Source of the DNA: Armillaria gallica
Taxonomy: Eukaryota > Basidiomycota > Agaricomycetes > Agaricales > Physalacriaceae
Reading direction: 5' to 3'
NCBI GenBank assembly: GCA_037576215.1
Contig: JBANDB010000006.1
Location: forward strand, 4,650,001 to 4,714,000
Length of the DNA stretch: 64,000 bases
The notes beneath the pieces are model-generated. The model worked only from the letters and a program-made list of their open reading frames with translations. It was not told the DNA's origin and searched no databases. Both the position numbers and the translations under genes were made by a program. Shown here piece by piece: positions 21,713 through 33,699 of this stretch. How positions within the stretch are numbered: position 1 is the stretch's first letter; each line of letters starts with the position of its first letter.

Positions 21713-22678
21713 ATTCCTTGTGTATTGGTTTGTAGTCTGATATAGTTCTCCTTGATAACATTGCATCTGCGAATACATCAATACAGCAATCAAGTGGCCC
21801 GTCCGCCGCGACTGAGTTCATAAACCAAATTATGAGATAATTGGCAGTCGTCTTGGTACCTCATCACCACAGATAAGATGATACCGAGAACCCAGAGCGA
21901 GGAAGCCTTCCAACCGTACTTGAAAAGGCACGCTTGAGAGGCTGCACTCGAGACCAGGTGATGTAAAATTTCTAGGACTGTTACCGAATCACGGTTTGTG
22001 TATCTATGCATAGGATCCGTCAATTTAATCAGCATGTTGATGTTAACAGAAGACGTACTGGTGCAAAAAGCAGGGTATAACACGGGGGAAGATGCAGGGA
22101 GATTGCTATTGGGCAGGACCGGCCACCACCATGAGCGTTGCCGAGAAGAAAAGGCTTGTATGGAGAGAACCAAGACTTTGAGGGAAAACTAAACCCGGCT
22201 TGTCATTTCGTTAGCCTGGGAACATGGTCCTTTCTTGCAGATATGGCGAGGAAGGTGCAGTTAGTTGAACGTGCACCGTGATCTTACCTCTGAGGGATTT
22301 GATAGCCACGAGATCTAAAACGAGGAGCAAAGAGCGAGGAATAATAATTCAGATTTACCGAGATCCACCTGCATCATCAATATCAGTATTCATATTCTAG
22401 TATTTGTGCGCACCTCAATCGTATTCCCTGCCCTTCTTCTCTCCTTGATTCATTCCCAACGTTGACTCAAGAAGGACGCAACGAGAGGGATATGGACGAC
22501 ACATTGACATCTTGGGCACACTGAATTCAAGGAGCCAGGACTGGGAGACAGAATGAGAGAAAAGTTGTGATGGTGAAAGGGAAGCATTATTGCAGAGAAT
22601 GTCATGATGATAGTCAGACGGAGGGATTGCTCGGGTTTTCCCGACGCGTTGTAAGGTTGATCTCTGTTTCGTTCAACC
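21713..22678. other. No clear gene; possible degraded membrane-protein remnant on minus
   Basis: A minus-strand frame at 21790-22173 has a hydrophobic stretch (ASSLWVLGIILSVV) and could be an exon of a lost neighbour of the TRANK1-like gene. I do not recognise it. The rest shows no coding signal. Confidence 0.3.
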
Positions 22679-23640
22679 GTGTTCCTCATCCTGACAATGA
22701 TCATCGGCGAGCGGTTGCATTGGCCTGATATTTTGGTAACACCTCTTCAAGCTTCAAGAGCCACGGCGTCACTGTTTTCACATCTCCGAGTGACTATCGA
22801 CACTCTACAAGCAATTGTGTCTTTGTACCGCCACGTCTCCAAGCGGGTAAAGCAGTCTCCCGGACTCCCAGTGGCCAATTCCACTGCTCCATTCTGGTGG
22901 ATCCCAGCATCGCCCATCCAAAAAGAAGGCTCGTCTGTAGCCTTGCCAGCATGCGTGGACGTTGTGATTATCGGGTGTCGGATAATGGGCACGGCGTTTG
23001 CGCGTACGCTCCTTGATTCGGACAGGCCATTGGAGGTTGTGATGTTGGAAGCGAGGGATGCGGAACGGAGGAAATATTACGCCATGTTTGAACTGGGGTA
23101 CGACGGAGGGACCGGCAGGGATGCAGCATGCAGACGGGGTGTGCGGGATCATCTCGACGACGGGCGGGACGGTGCATCCATATCAGCTCGTTATGGGAAT
23201 CCTATCGCAGCTATTCGAGCTCAAGACGACCGGTTACAGGTCTAGCTGTACACGTTCACACACCCGCGGTGACATTCGTGCCAAATATATCGTAACTCGT
23301 TCACGCGACCAATGGATGGACGACCCATCTCTTCGCGCTAATGCGGGAAAGAATCGTTCCCATGCGAGGGAATATGACAGCACAGCGCGCTGGAACTGGC
23401 TTGGACGATGGATGGCTCGGTATGCGGTCGTTTGTGCTATACCCAAGCACGTCTGAGCGCCGATGGGACTACCTCACCCAATAACTGCCTGATTCTGCGA
23501 CACTCGGCGAGAACCCGCACGCATTTATGTTTGGTGGTGGTATCAAGATGGACACCGCGTCCTTCTTTGACGCTGTTGGATGTGCTGATGACAAGTTTCT
23601 TATACCTTGGTGGGGTACTTTGCATGAGAATATGTTGCCA
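22679..23640 (+). pseudogene. DAO-like FAD-dependent oxidoreductase, copy 3
   Basis: The best-preserved N-terminus of the family in the window. A hydrophobic/amphipathic leader is followed by KQSPGLPVANSTAPFWWIPA, SPIQKEGSS, VDVVIIGCRIMGTAFARTLL and EVVMLEARDA. The dinucleotide-binding GxGxxG has its second Gly replaced by Cys (GCRIMG). Downstream, GYDGGTGRDAA, DDGRDGA, ITRSRDQWMDDPSLRANAG and GRWMARYAVVCAIPKHV follow in shifting frames. The final FMFGGGIKMDTASFFDAVGC block ends near 23600. HET copy 2 begins about 230 bp further on. The lost glycine and shifts make activity unlikely. Confidence 0.7.
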
Positions 23641-23868
23641 ATTCAATTACTCCTGATGTCAACGGAGCAAAGTTCGTGATCCAAGAAAGTATTATATGTA
23701 AGCGAAACAGTGACACACACTGATTCGAGGTGATAACATTCTAGGTAGAACCTTGTTGTAACTACACCCCACCGAGGTTCTCCCTGTATACATCTAGTAG
23801 TAACAGGATGAGCACACATCGTATGTGCCATCACTTTCCTTCTGCTTCAGGTCTTCGTTCTGACCGGA

Positions 23869-25755
23869 ACGGTTAGCGCTCCACTGGCGACGGGCTTTGA
23901 TTCAAGATGATGGCTATACAAATCCTTCGCGCAGAGACAACAAGGTATGTAGCTGTAAAATCCCATAGAAATGTACTGAATAACAGTATCATTGAGAAAG
24001 ACAGACTATTCAAATCTCTCCGACGTCACCATCATCGCTCCCATTGAAGACGGCTTGTCGATCGAAAATATCAAAGTCCCAAATCAACGAGCCTATACAG
24101 GTTCAAAGCCCGTCATACCATCCTCTCTCGCTGACACCCCCAGCGCCAGCCTCGGCGTTGATGGACTGATGACGACGTTGAACAGTACTCTTGGCACCGA
24201 ATACGACCTTACCCCTTCTCTTTCATCCCTTCTCGAAGTGTACATCTCGAATAAATATGATTTTGGCACCATATATGGTTATCTCCGCCCCATATGGTTT
24301 GACTGCGACTTGAAGGACGTCGAGGATTCACTGCGCACCTCTGAAGCGATGGACCTCAGAATACGACAAGAAGCGGTGGTTGATGGCCAGATCACCTCCA
24401 AGGGACTGTTCATGGCCCCTAGGCGCGTCTGGGATCTCTTCAGCAATAGGATGGTGCCTTGGTGGGTTGCCTTGCATACACCATGGGGAATATCACATGC
24501 CTGGCTGGATATCAGCCGTCGCAAAAATGTGCTCACTCCCATCAATGGATATGAATGGCCCGTGCCCATTCCAAAAGACATCAATCTTGATCTCATTCGT
24601 ATTGAAATGCTGAATCTCGGAGCAGAGTATGCATGGCTGGATGTCCTCTGTCTGAGGCAGGAAGGGGGGCAAAATGAGGAGCTGCGTGCGGAGGAGTGGA
24701 TGTTGGATGTGCCCAATATCGGAAATGCATATGTCTTAGAAAAGGTGGTTTGCTACTTCAATGGGCTTGGACGGCCCTTGGAGCGTGGTTTCGATTTCGA
24801 TAGTGCTCGGAGTTGGTTCAAACGTACATGGACGTTGCAGGAGACGAGTGACAATTGGACGATAGGCGGGGATACGGGCGACGAGATGTTGAATGATGAA
24901 GTACGGAAAAGATTCAAGTCACAACTGGTATTTATGGAAGCGGCCGGTTTTTCTTCCTTGCTCGAAGTGACCAGCTGGCTATCGCTGTTGCAGAATCGCA
25001 CATCCGAGAAGGACGTGGATAAAGTTGCAGCACTGACATACTTTTTGGCGTTGAACGGCACACAAGCACACAATGAAACACGGCCCACTACATCTACCAC
25101 TCACGATTTTACAAAGATCGACCCCATTTCAAACGATAATTCCATCGGAACAGGTGATCCAGCCTTGACCACAGCACCGGCATACTCTGAGTTGGAGTCT
25201 GCTGAAGATGCTTGGACAGCTCTAGTGAAGGTGATGTGGCGGTATCATCGTTCAGAGATACTCTTTTTGTATCATGAACCTGGGCCTGAAAAGAATATAT
25301 GGAGACCATCATGGCAGCAGGCTATGAACTGGGATATGCAAAGTATCTCATATGTTTCCTACTCATTTCCTCTCGGGCATGTTGATCACGATATGAAGAT
25401 GGGTGCCTATTCATACACTGGTCGGTGCATTCAATCGGCACAGGTGCAAGGGTTGGCCACCCCGGGGGCAGCACCCCGCAAAGGTCACTTGATTGTCCAA
25501 ACCCAGTCTTGGTACAGAGGAAAGCATCAATATCGATACAAAATTTATGCTCGCCATCAATACCCAATACCGGATGGCGAATATTCATTGCTATGTGCCC
25601 CGAGCCAACGCTTCAGATCAAAGGGGACTGTATGCGTTGTTGGGAAAATGCTGCCCGATCAAACATTTCTAAAGACATCGGTGTTCGAAGTCATCGACCG
25701 GCCATGGAAGCGAGTGAAGTGGCAGAGTAAAAGGTCGCGTATTGTTCTTGGTTGA
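23869..25755 (+). pseudogene. HET-domain gene, copy 2 (long intact body, broken first exon)
   Basis: Exon 2 (23987-25755) is open for 588 codons. HET motifs lie at about residues 150-290 of the body: WGISHAWLD, AEYAWLDVLCLRQEGG, MLDVPNIGNAYV and WFKRTWTLQET. A C-terminal region of unknown fold follows (MLPDQTFLKTSVFEVIDRPW near the end). Exon 1 (23869-23944) has ACG where copies 3 and 4 have ATG, and an in-frame TGA just before TGGCTATAC. The 42-bp intron 23945-23986 is conserved. The first in-frame ATG in exon 2 is about 59 codons in (GLMTTLNST), still upstream of the HET domain. A shortened but HET-complete protein is therefore conceivable, making this the copy most likely to retain function. 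Confidence 0.85.
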
Positions 25756-25989
25756 AATGTTCAAACAGAAGTTGATTATATATAGCCTCTGTATACACTT
25801 TGTGAAAGTGTCACCCGTCACCCCATAAAATCCACCGTATATTGAATACTGCCTCTGGCAATAAATCCACATCCATTCCCTTCATGCCTGTCTGATATAA
25901 GATGAATTAATCTCACAGACCTGTCGCAGCAAGCACAGGCTTGATAATTTATACCTTCAGGGCAAGCATGAGATTGTAAGTGAATTCCT

Positions 25990-26560
25990 GGAGTTTGCAA
26001 AGGCTGCAGAGAGGCTCAAAAACGGCATCGAGGGAGGGCTCACGTTCAAGCAGCCTGAGCCTCGACTCACAGGCTATTCTACATACCCACGAGAGGCCAT
26101 CTCCCCACGTCTTCTCTACTCATCCCTCGACAGCTAATGTCGAATACATACATCACCGGATACGTCGATTTTCTGGAGATCAACAGTGAAGCAGATGGTG
26201 AAAACAAGACCTTACCGGCACGTCGAGAAGCACAAGGAAGAGGATAGTGTTCAACGTAACTAGACAGCATGTCTCGTTCATCGTCTCTAGCAGAACGTGC
26301 CAGAGAACAAATCCGACTGGGCAAGAACGGTAAAACGAATGATATTTGTTTCTGGTACTCCTCTCTAACTGCGATAGCATATATGACGTTGTCCAACAGT
26401 ATAATCTGCTGCTGGATGCACCCTGTGAAAACGAAGTCAGAGGTCAGAAGAAAACAATGATAACGGTAATTGATACCTTCTTGGAGTTCGCTTCCTCTTC
26501 AGCGACGCGCTCGTTGATGTCGTTGAAAGGCCAACGTAGCATCATGAGACGGCTGTCCAG
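25990..26560 (-). pseudogene. Unrecognised minus-strand gene, block II copy
   Basis: Better preserved than the block I copy. After MLRWPFNDINERVAEEEANS, a probable intron is followed by CIQQQIILLDNVIYAIAVRE, EYQKQISFVLPFLPSRICSL, ARSARDDERDMLSSYVEHYP and SLLISRKSTYPVMYVFDIS. The downstream segment near 26000-26100 reads RLRLLEREPSLDAVFEPLCS in another frame. It lies between the HET 3' flank and the TatD-like remnant, facing the HET gene. The family is unknown to me, and it may be the 3' part of the TatD-side gene. Confidence 0.4.
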
Positions 26561-26570
26561 TCCGAACCCC

Positions 26571-27680
26571 CTATTGAACGGCTCTTACATCCCATATACC
26601 CTCTTGGCACCTTCCCTTACCACATCCAACGAACTCTGCCATCCAAGGTACCATCAACAAGCGTGAGTGCGAGAACGGAAACCTCGGCTGCTTCGTCTCC
26701 AGTGTACATTCACCTGACCCATGTATGCGGCACATCGAGCAGAATCCGCTTATTATCAGAGACGGACATTGTTCAAGTAGATCGGCAAATTTGAGGTTCA
26801 ACGCATAGGTGTAGAGATTTGGAAATTACTCGAGGAGGCGGAGGCGGAATGGTGAAGCAGTGAATGCAGAGCTGCAGACAAGTGTTGGCTTAGAGGGTAT
26901 ACGGTTGAGGTAGACATACTCGGTCCTCGGGCACGATTTCCTTCATGATTCCCTCCATGTCTTCTTCCGCCTCCTGTGCATGCACCGTTATTGGGACACC
27001 AAGATCCACGGCTAGTGTTGGGCGAATACCCGTTGTTGCACAGTGGTAATGCAAGCCGGTCTCACCAAGTCCAACGCGAGATGGATGCGACAGCGCAGTG
27101 AGAATCCTAGATTCAACGACAGGGGTATATGAATTTGCTTTGTGTTTGGATGGAAGCGATCGAGGGGCGACAGCTTCAAAGTCGCAGAATACAGTGAACA
27201 CCTGCCGTTGAGTTAGTAAGAAAATCGAAGCAAAAAGGAGAACGTACCGATAACGAATCGATACCCTCCTATCTCCCATCCGCCAGCTCCTTCCATGTTC
27301 CTCGCATGAACACTTCCGGATTGCACCACTATCATCTATAGTCCCTCATCCACATGTACGCCCTCGACAAAGTCAAAGTCCGTCCCATACTCCCCTTCAG
27401 AGTACTTTGAATGATTCAAAGCAAACGTCAAGAGATGCGTATGATCGTGGACCGGGGAGTCGACGCACGCTGGGGAAAGCCGGGGTCATCAGGAGGATGA
27501 GAGCTCTTTTTCTTTCCCATGGCGATGAAGGTGAATTGTAAAGGACCGTGGACGGGAAGTCGCAGCATGGAAGTATCGGAAAAAAAGGCACGTGCCGTCC
27601 GTTTTTGTAGTAGTCCTTCTATCCCCTTCACTTCAATACCACTGTCAAAACATTGAATCCCTTCTGGAAATGCCGGCACA
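26571..27680 (-). pseudogene. TatD-like metal-dependent hydrolase, block II copy
   Basis: Minus-strand order from the N-terminus: GKKKSSHPPDD, which resembles the family's YHGK...HxxD start; LDVCFESFKVL; SHPSRVGLGETGLHYHCATT (HPxxVGxGExGLDYH); LAVDLGVPITVHAQEAEEDM; and the C-terminal LLMVPWMAEFVG with GIWDVRAV. The metal-ligand positions read HYH and VHAQEAEED, where the family has H and H-x-R-EA. The RILLETDAP block is degraded to RILLDVPHTW. Stops separate several blocks, so I treat it as a pseudogene. It is convergent with the HET gene and sits next to the inverted DAO copy. Confidence 0.6.
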
Positions 27681-27689
27681 ATACCTCTC

Positions 27690-28085
27690 GAGTCGAAGAG
27701 ACAACATCGAGGAGTTGGAGATGAACGTGGAGGGAAGTGCGCAAGCGGTAGAGTTGCTGATGGCGAGTCTGTAGACGATGGTGTTTAACACTGAAGAGCT
27801 GGCCGGGGCACTGGTGGAACCGTCGAGATGCATATTGTCTTCCGAGTACGTGTTATCGAAGTCAATCAATGTCCGGCGTCCGATGTGCACCAATGAAAGT
27901 GGATGTTGGTAACGCAAGCATCGGAACTGTTTATCTAAGGTAATACGGCGGTGGGTCCGGGCACTGAGTCATGGCACGAGCTGGATCAGGAGGTGAGATG
28001 CACGCAAATAAGCGAGGACGCGTCGGGCACCCAGCACATGGGCGAAGAGAAAAGACATCTTCGCAATATCATGCCCAACATGTAA
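27690..28085. other. No recognised gene; one open minus-strand frame
   Basis: A 90-codon frame is open on minus (27645-27917), but I see no motif. It may contain the 5' end of the TatD-like gene or the DAO 3' flank. Confidence 0.3.
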
Positions 28086-28089
28086 ACTC

Positions 28090-28800
28090 TGTATGGGACT
28101 TCTTGCCGAGTCTAGTAGGACGGTTGGGCGGCTGCCAGGTGAGATAGTCCCATCAATGCTCAGACGCGCTTGGATACAGCACAAACGAGCGCGTACCGAG
28201 CCATCACTCGTCCAAGCCCATTCCAGCGCACTGTGCCGCCATATGGCCTCGCATGGGAGCGATCTTTTCCCGCATCAAGGCGAGGAGGGACGTCCTTCCG
28301 TTGGTAGCGTGCATGATGTGTTTGGCGCGAATAAAGATAAGGAGTGTGCGTGTACAGCCGGAATGAAGAGCACATCTTGAGCAGCCTTGACAGGATCCCC
28401 ATAACGAGCCTATATGGATGCACCGCGCTGCCCGTCATCGAGATGACCCCGCACACCTCGTCTGCAGCTGCATTCCCGCCGGTCCCTCCGTCGTACCCCA
28501 GCCACCCTTCTCGCTCGGCAGTTCCTCCAAGTGGCGCCCCAGCTTCTCCTTGGTCCCATTTAACGACATGATAATCCCCTTCGCCGCCTCCGCACCAGGT
28601 TTCTTCTTCAAATCTAGATATGTAGTCATGGTATGGCGGTGGCGTGATACGTCCCCCGTTCCGCGTTGTAGCTCCAGAGGACGCATCTATTGCTTCCAAC
28701 GTCACAACCGCCAAAGATCTATCCGCATCCAGCAGTGTACGTGCAAACACTCGTTATCCCAGACCCAACGATGACAATGTCGGCGCATGTAAAGATTCAG
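28090..28800 (-). pseudogene. DAO-like oxidoreductase, copy 4 (inverted, collinear)
   Basis: An open stretch of 196 codons (28750-28160) covers VFARTLLDADRSLAVVTLEA, a GATTRNGGRITPPPYHDY block (typical Gly/Asn/His-rich FAD-contact region), GWLGYDGGTGGNAAADEVCG, HPYRLVMGILSRLLK and RYALVCAVSKRV. The nucleotide-binding GSGIT lies just upstream (about 28770) in another frame. It is collinear throughout, unlike the block I equivalent at 9148-9815. Frame slippage at about 28325 and 28760 makes it non-functional. Confidence 0.7.
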
Positions 28801-28929
28801 GTGATTTCGACTGGGCCAATCTTTACGCGGTAGGGAAAGCTAGTCGTGTGCACAAAGAGAGAGATAGTGGACAGTGTAACACCCAGACTGTGAAACGGAA
28901 GGAACAGAGTGGGAAGAATTTTTGCGCAC

Positions 28930-30640
28930 GGTTGAAGTAGGTTGCAAAGCGGAGGAGGCGACAATTTGAAACTCCGAGTTACCTTGCTCTCCTGTTGCGA
29001 ACAGCGTTATTTATTCAACACGTCCATATCATCGCGTCTTCTCGTCGTCATGGTCGAGCCTTTCCTACTCTCTGTGCTCTACGAACAGACACACTCTCAA
29101 TAGATTCGCACTCGATTAAGCCGTTTCGTGGTTTTTGATTGATAATCCATGTCTAACTTGATGACTACTTATCTGAGTTCCTTATACTCGAATACACCCC
29201 GTCGTTGAAGTTTTTCTTCCTTCCCCAGTCGGTCAAAGCGGAACCAGTCGTTTACAGAAAAACGGGTACGCCAGAAGCACCGATAACGGTCATAACCAAT
29301 GGGCCTCAAATTTTACAACCCTGTCACCCGAGTTGGTTTTGAAGCTTCTGACGTGCATACGTTGCAATGCTGGGATCCATTTGTTTCATGGATGATGGAA
29401 CGAGGTAGGCGACATCCTCTTCTTAAAGGCTATTTAACACTATCCCTTGTTAAACAGACTGGCGCCAGTGGTCAAGTTGATTCCAAGACCAATTCCAATG
29501 TGAATAGCGCTCTGTATTCGACGTTTGCTGCTATGGGAATCTTCGCTAGGTGAATATATTTTATTTTATTTTACGTTTGGCGCATTGACCCTCAGATCGG
29601 TCAACAACATACTCAGACCAAAACTCACGCTCCTGATTGACAGTATATAATACACCTTGTACATCGGATCCTCTGTGGTTATCACCCTCTTATTCCTAGT
29701 TAATCGACACTGATATGATTCCTAGAGCCTTGAACATTCATTCCAAAGCCGACTTCGTCGTCAGTCATCTTTCAGATGTGCGCTGGTTTCTCATAGGCCA
29801 CACAGGGCTCGTTGATGACGGTGTACCCTACTGCAACGCGAAACAGGAAATTTATTGTCTAATTCGCACCTCGGCAGTGTTGTCGAGGCGTCTGTTACTG
29901 CTGGGAGAAACCGGAAATCAGCAGTAAGTGCCCGAGCTTTCGTAACACACGACTGCATGTCCATTCGTGTTTACAGGCCAACGTTGTTGATGATGGGACA
30001 TACGTACGTTGGTATTTTCAACCATCCTACTTTTCGCTTAAACCGTTTTCAGGTTGGATTCCTCGTCCTTACTTCTCATTCCGATGCTAATGGCGAATCC
30101 CGACAAGATGATACGTTCGGATGGAACAAAAGTTACGACCCCCCGACAACCCCTCTGAAAGACCGAAATTATAAGTCTCTTCGTGACGCTGAAGTCTGAT
30201 CCAACAATCGACGCTTCAACTCCGTCCAGAATTCAGGGGCTTCAACGGTATCATCTTCAACATCCGTGTCCAGGCTCGAACAACGTCTGCTACTGGATCT
30301 CCCAAATCATCGGGTCTATCCTCATTGGTCTCCTCCTCGAATGAAAATCTATCAGTTGTCGTATCCGCGCCTACGTGATGCCTCCTGATACTTCACATAG
30401 GTACATGAATATGTTCATTTCGGAATGGGCCCTCCTTGTCGGAGGTCTCGTGTTTGCATATCAAGAATCATAATGATCTAAACGACGAGACCATGTCAGT
30501 TCATCTATCTCGTTAACTTTGATGTTTTCTCATGGCCTTACTTCTAGCGTGCGGATGGATGATAAAGGACAGATATGTCCAACTGAAACTGTCAGACTCA
30601 CTGCTGAGATGAAGCTACCCAGGCGTCTTCATGATTTTCA
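28930..30640 (+). pseudogene. UNC93-like MFS transporter remnant, copy II
   Basis: It starts at about 29299 (MGLKFYNPVTRVGFEA). It carries GQVDSKTNSNVNSALYSTFA (about 29475-29530) and AGRNRKSAVSARA, with a short exon near 30215-30350. Most of the middle, including the MDIYNHGYAG region of copy I, has been deleted around 30360-30380. The end joins homology to the 3' flank shared with copy III. It is more eroded than copies I and III. Confidence 0.55.
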
Positions 30641-31150
30641 TATTGGTAATTAAGGACACTTCATGATTGATGAGTTTATTCCAGTAAATTTGTATTGAAT
30701 ACTACCCATTTTCGTGCTTGCCATCATAACATGTGCTGATGAAAAAGAGGGTTGATATATTCTGGGATTAGTCGTCTTCTCTCGAGGTTACCTGGTGGAT
30801 CCGACTTCATTTCTGGTGTTGCATTGACCGCCGTCAGTGGCAGGAGTCCGTTGGTTGAATTCAATTAGTGCGCTTCTTCAGTACTTCAACTTGTTCGCGC
30901 TCTGGTCACTAGTCTGAGAGTCTTCGAATTTCTTTCGGTTCGTTCCTACGCTCCATCCACTGGCTCGACGAGGAAGTCGCGACTTTTCCGAAGATGCTAC
31001 ATCCATATCTATCGTTACGCGACTAAGGGGTGATCGCCGTCCTTGAGTTCTACGTGTCTCGAGGTTATCTAGGCGCTTAGATTGCTTCTGTGAGTGATTG
31101 ATTTCATGCTTTCGCCGGGGTCTGAGTTTGGCTCTATTTTGCAGGCAACT

Positions 31151-31800
31151 ATGTCCCGCAGGTATCCCATTAATGACTTCGGTCCGGAGAAACTCGCGTC
31201 GACGGATGTGCTTGAGCGTGCATTGCAGGAGCTACTTAGCGTCCTCACAAAGGATAATTTCAAGCACATTTCTCAAGAGCTGTTCAACAACACGAGCCCC
31301 GACACTCCGCTCTTGGTCTTATCATGTAAGTCGACATCATCAAGCTATTTGATGATATGTCAGACTCTTACATCTTAACAGCATTGAGTCAGGTCACACC
31401 GCTGACTTCATCACTTCTGAAGTCCCCCGAAGCTTCAAACCACGATACGACAGTCCACTAGTACAAAGCTATATCTTGTTTATCTACAGAGCTCATTTCT
31501 TCGTCTTTTGTCGACGACGAAGACTTATGCCCGAATCCCGATATCACGAAGCAGCTCAGATCATCATTCTGTCAATATCAAAACGCAGCATCGCAACAAG
31601 AAGGATAATCTGCGTAGGAATCTCTGTGGGAACCACGAAAGCGCGGTACGCTTATGGTTGCATCCCGTGGATGGGCCTATGCAGTCACTTGCGTTCAACT
31701 ATGGTTTCTTGCATTCGACTTAGATGAATATCGTGGAAATTGGTGGGTGTGATAGACCATTCCTCGTACTTCGACTTATCATAGCGCGCTTAACAGGTAA
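31151..31800 (+). pseudogene. TRANK1-like helicase, N-terminal remnant (block II)
   Basis: The ATG at 31151 gives MSRRYPINDFGPEKLASTDV and matches the start of the intact gene at 39976. The first intron position is kept (TCAT then GTAAGT near 31325). The next exon keeps ISCLSTELISSSFVDDED (about 31470-31520), then stops appear and homology ends by about 31790. No ATPase motif is included. Confidence 0.7.
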
Positions 31801-32540
31801 TTTCGGGAGAACACGCATATGTTGAGGATATTTGGAATCAATCATTCACTGGTGCTCCACTGTGACCGACAGGATGTTTTCTTGTACCTCTTGATCAGGC
31901 TGCTCCGAGCAGTGCTAAAGGTTTTCCTAGTGTTAAATCGACATGATATGAAGACAATAGGCCAACTTGTTGAATTAACGTCAGGTGCGTAGAATGCAAT
32001 CCCAATTAATTCACTTCTGAAACGACATTCAACCTTACCGTTTAGAATAGAAAGAAAAGCTTTCCTGATATGAGCGAGTTTGGTGCTGTGCATACTCGGC
32101 GGATCTCATGGGCTTCTGCGTTGATGGTGAGAAAGCATGTGAAAGTGAACGATACAGCTCGAATAATGCTGTTATGATCGGATATACGGCCGTATATCCA
32201 ACATCCGTATATAACCACTTCAGACAGAGAGACGGGTAATCAATAACCTTTGGGCGTCTGTTCTTTGACAGCACAATCTTTGGCGATACCTTTTAACAGC
32301 GATCAGCAGAGCATGTACGCATCTACGTTTCCTGAATCTTACCACTAGGACCAACCACACAACATACCCTTCAAGCGGGTCTGATGTTTTGTATGTCGGG
32401 TTACGTTGTTCTTCATAATTCGTCCTCACATTCTGCCTTGACTAGGGTCAATAGCCCGGCATGAAAGATACGAGCTGTCAAAAAACTACGAAAAACATGT
32501 ATGTCCAGTCTAATTTGCACTGAAGAGCAAAGACTAACCC
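31800..32540. other. No gene recognised
   Basis: Short open frames only. A perfect 20-bp palindrome lies at 32180-32199. Confidence 0.35.
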
Positions 32541-32556
32541 TTTTTAGAAAAAACAG

Positions 32557-33690
32557 GTGGACGTTATGTATGAGAGATTTCCCGAGGTCACTCTCTCCGC
32601 CCTTGCTGAGGCTCGCCGCGATGAATCAAGCATTGCAGTCCTGAAGCAACAGTCCCACACTCACAAGATGCCTGTCATAACTTCTACTCTGGCTGACACT
32701 CCCTGCGTTGATCTCGGTGTCGTTGGATTATTGGAGAGACTTAACACCACGCTCTGCACATCACACTTGCTAAATTCCGCAGTGTATCCAGTTCTCAATT
32801 CTTTCATTGAAAGGGAATTGGACTTTGGGACCGCATATGCTTACTTGCACCCGTATTGGGATGACATTACCCCACTATCGAACACAAATTACGCACCCGG
32901 GAGGAGGAGGACTGGAAGAGGCGACAGAATGCCGTTGTTGATGGGAAGATCGTCTCTGGAGATATGCCCCCTCGACGCATCTGGGATCTGTTCGCGAATC
33001 GAGTAGTGCCGTATTGGGTCCAAGTGGACAAATATGAGCATGAGCGAGACAAACCTAGGCATCAGTGTGTGGGGTATTCCACATGCATAGGTGTCTGCCG
33101 AAGAGCGGGTGTATCTAACGACACCTATCGATACACGCGAATGGCCTGTGCCCCTGCCAAACGATTGCAACATTAATCTCATCTGCATCGAGATGCTACA
33201 GCATAAAGTGGAATATGTATGGCTGGAGTCCAGCCACACTGCCTCAAACACAGAACATCCAGCCGCTGGGTGTTCTGTGTTTGAGGCAGCAAGGCAGGGA
33301 AGGGAAGGATTTGCGGGGTGAGGAATGAAAGCTGGATGTGCCAGCGATCGGCTTCGTGTGCTACTACAGTGGGCTCGGGCGGCCACTGTGTTTGAAACCG
33401 GCTACTTTGATAGCGACCGGTGCTGGTTCAACCGAGCCTGGACGCTGCAGGAGATCGTTGATGGAGCAATCACTGGTGGAGATACTGGTGATACTGCTAT
33501 GGTCGATGAAGAGATACGAACAGAGTTCAATGAACGACTGAAATCATTACGGAAGATGTAAGTATACATGCATTGAAATTAATGTTGATCAAAACACTCC
33601 TCCAGTGACGATGGGGAGGAAAATGACAATGATGAGATGAGATATTTATGCGTCAGCTGCAGAACCGATCCACACGAAGGAGGGAGTAAG
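32557..33690 (+). pseudogene. Divergent HET-domain pseudogene (copy 5)
   Basis: It begins MDVMYERFPEVTLSALAEAR. PVITSTLADTPCVDLGVVGL and LDFGTAYAYLHPYWDD align to PVIPSSLADTPSASLGVDGL and YDFGTIYGYLRPIWFD of the other copies. After a frameshift near 32880 it continues PPRRIWDLFANRVVPYWV, then REWPVPLPNDCNINLICIEM. A hairpin duplication interrupts the WLDVLCLRQ motif at 33239-33289. GEE-stop-KLDVP has TGA for TGG near 33328, and CWFNRAWTLQEI follows. The frame breaks more than once, so it cannot make a HET protein. It is clearly older or from a different subfamily than the other four. Confidence 0.8.
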
Positions 33691-33699
33691 GATATTGAT

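Noticed and set aside
32220..32429. 69-codon minus frame near the palindrome
   Set aside because: No motif, no homologous frame in the other blocks, and lies in a gene-poor gap.
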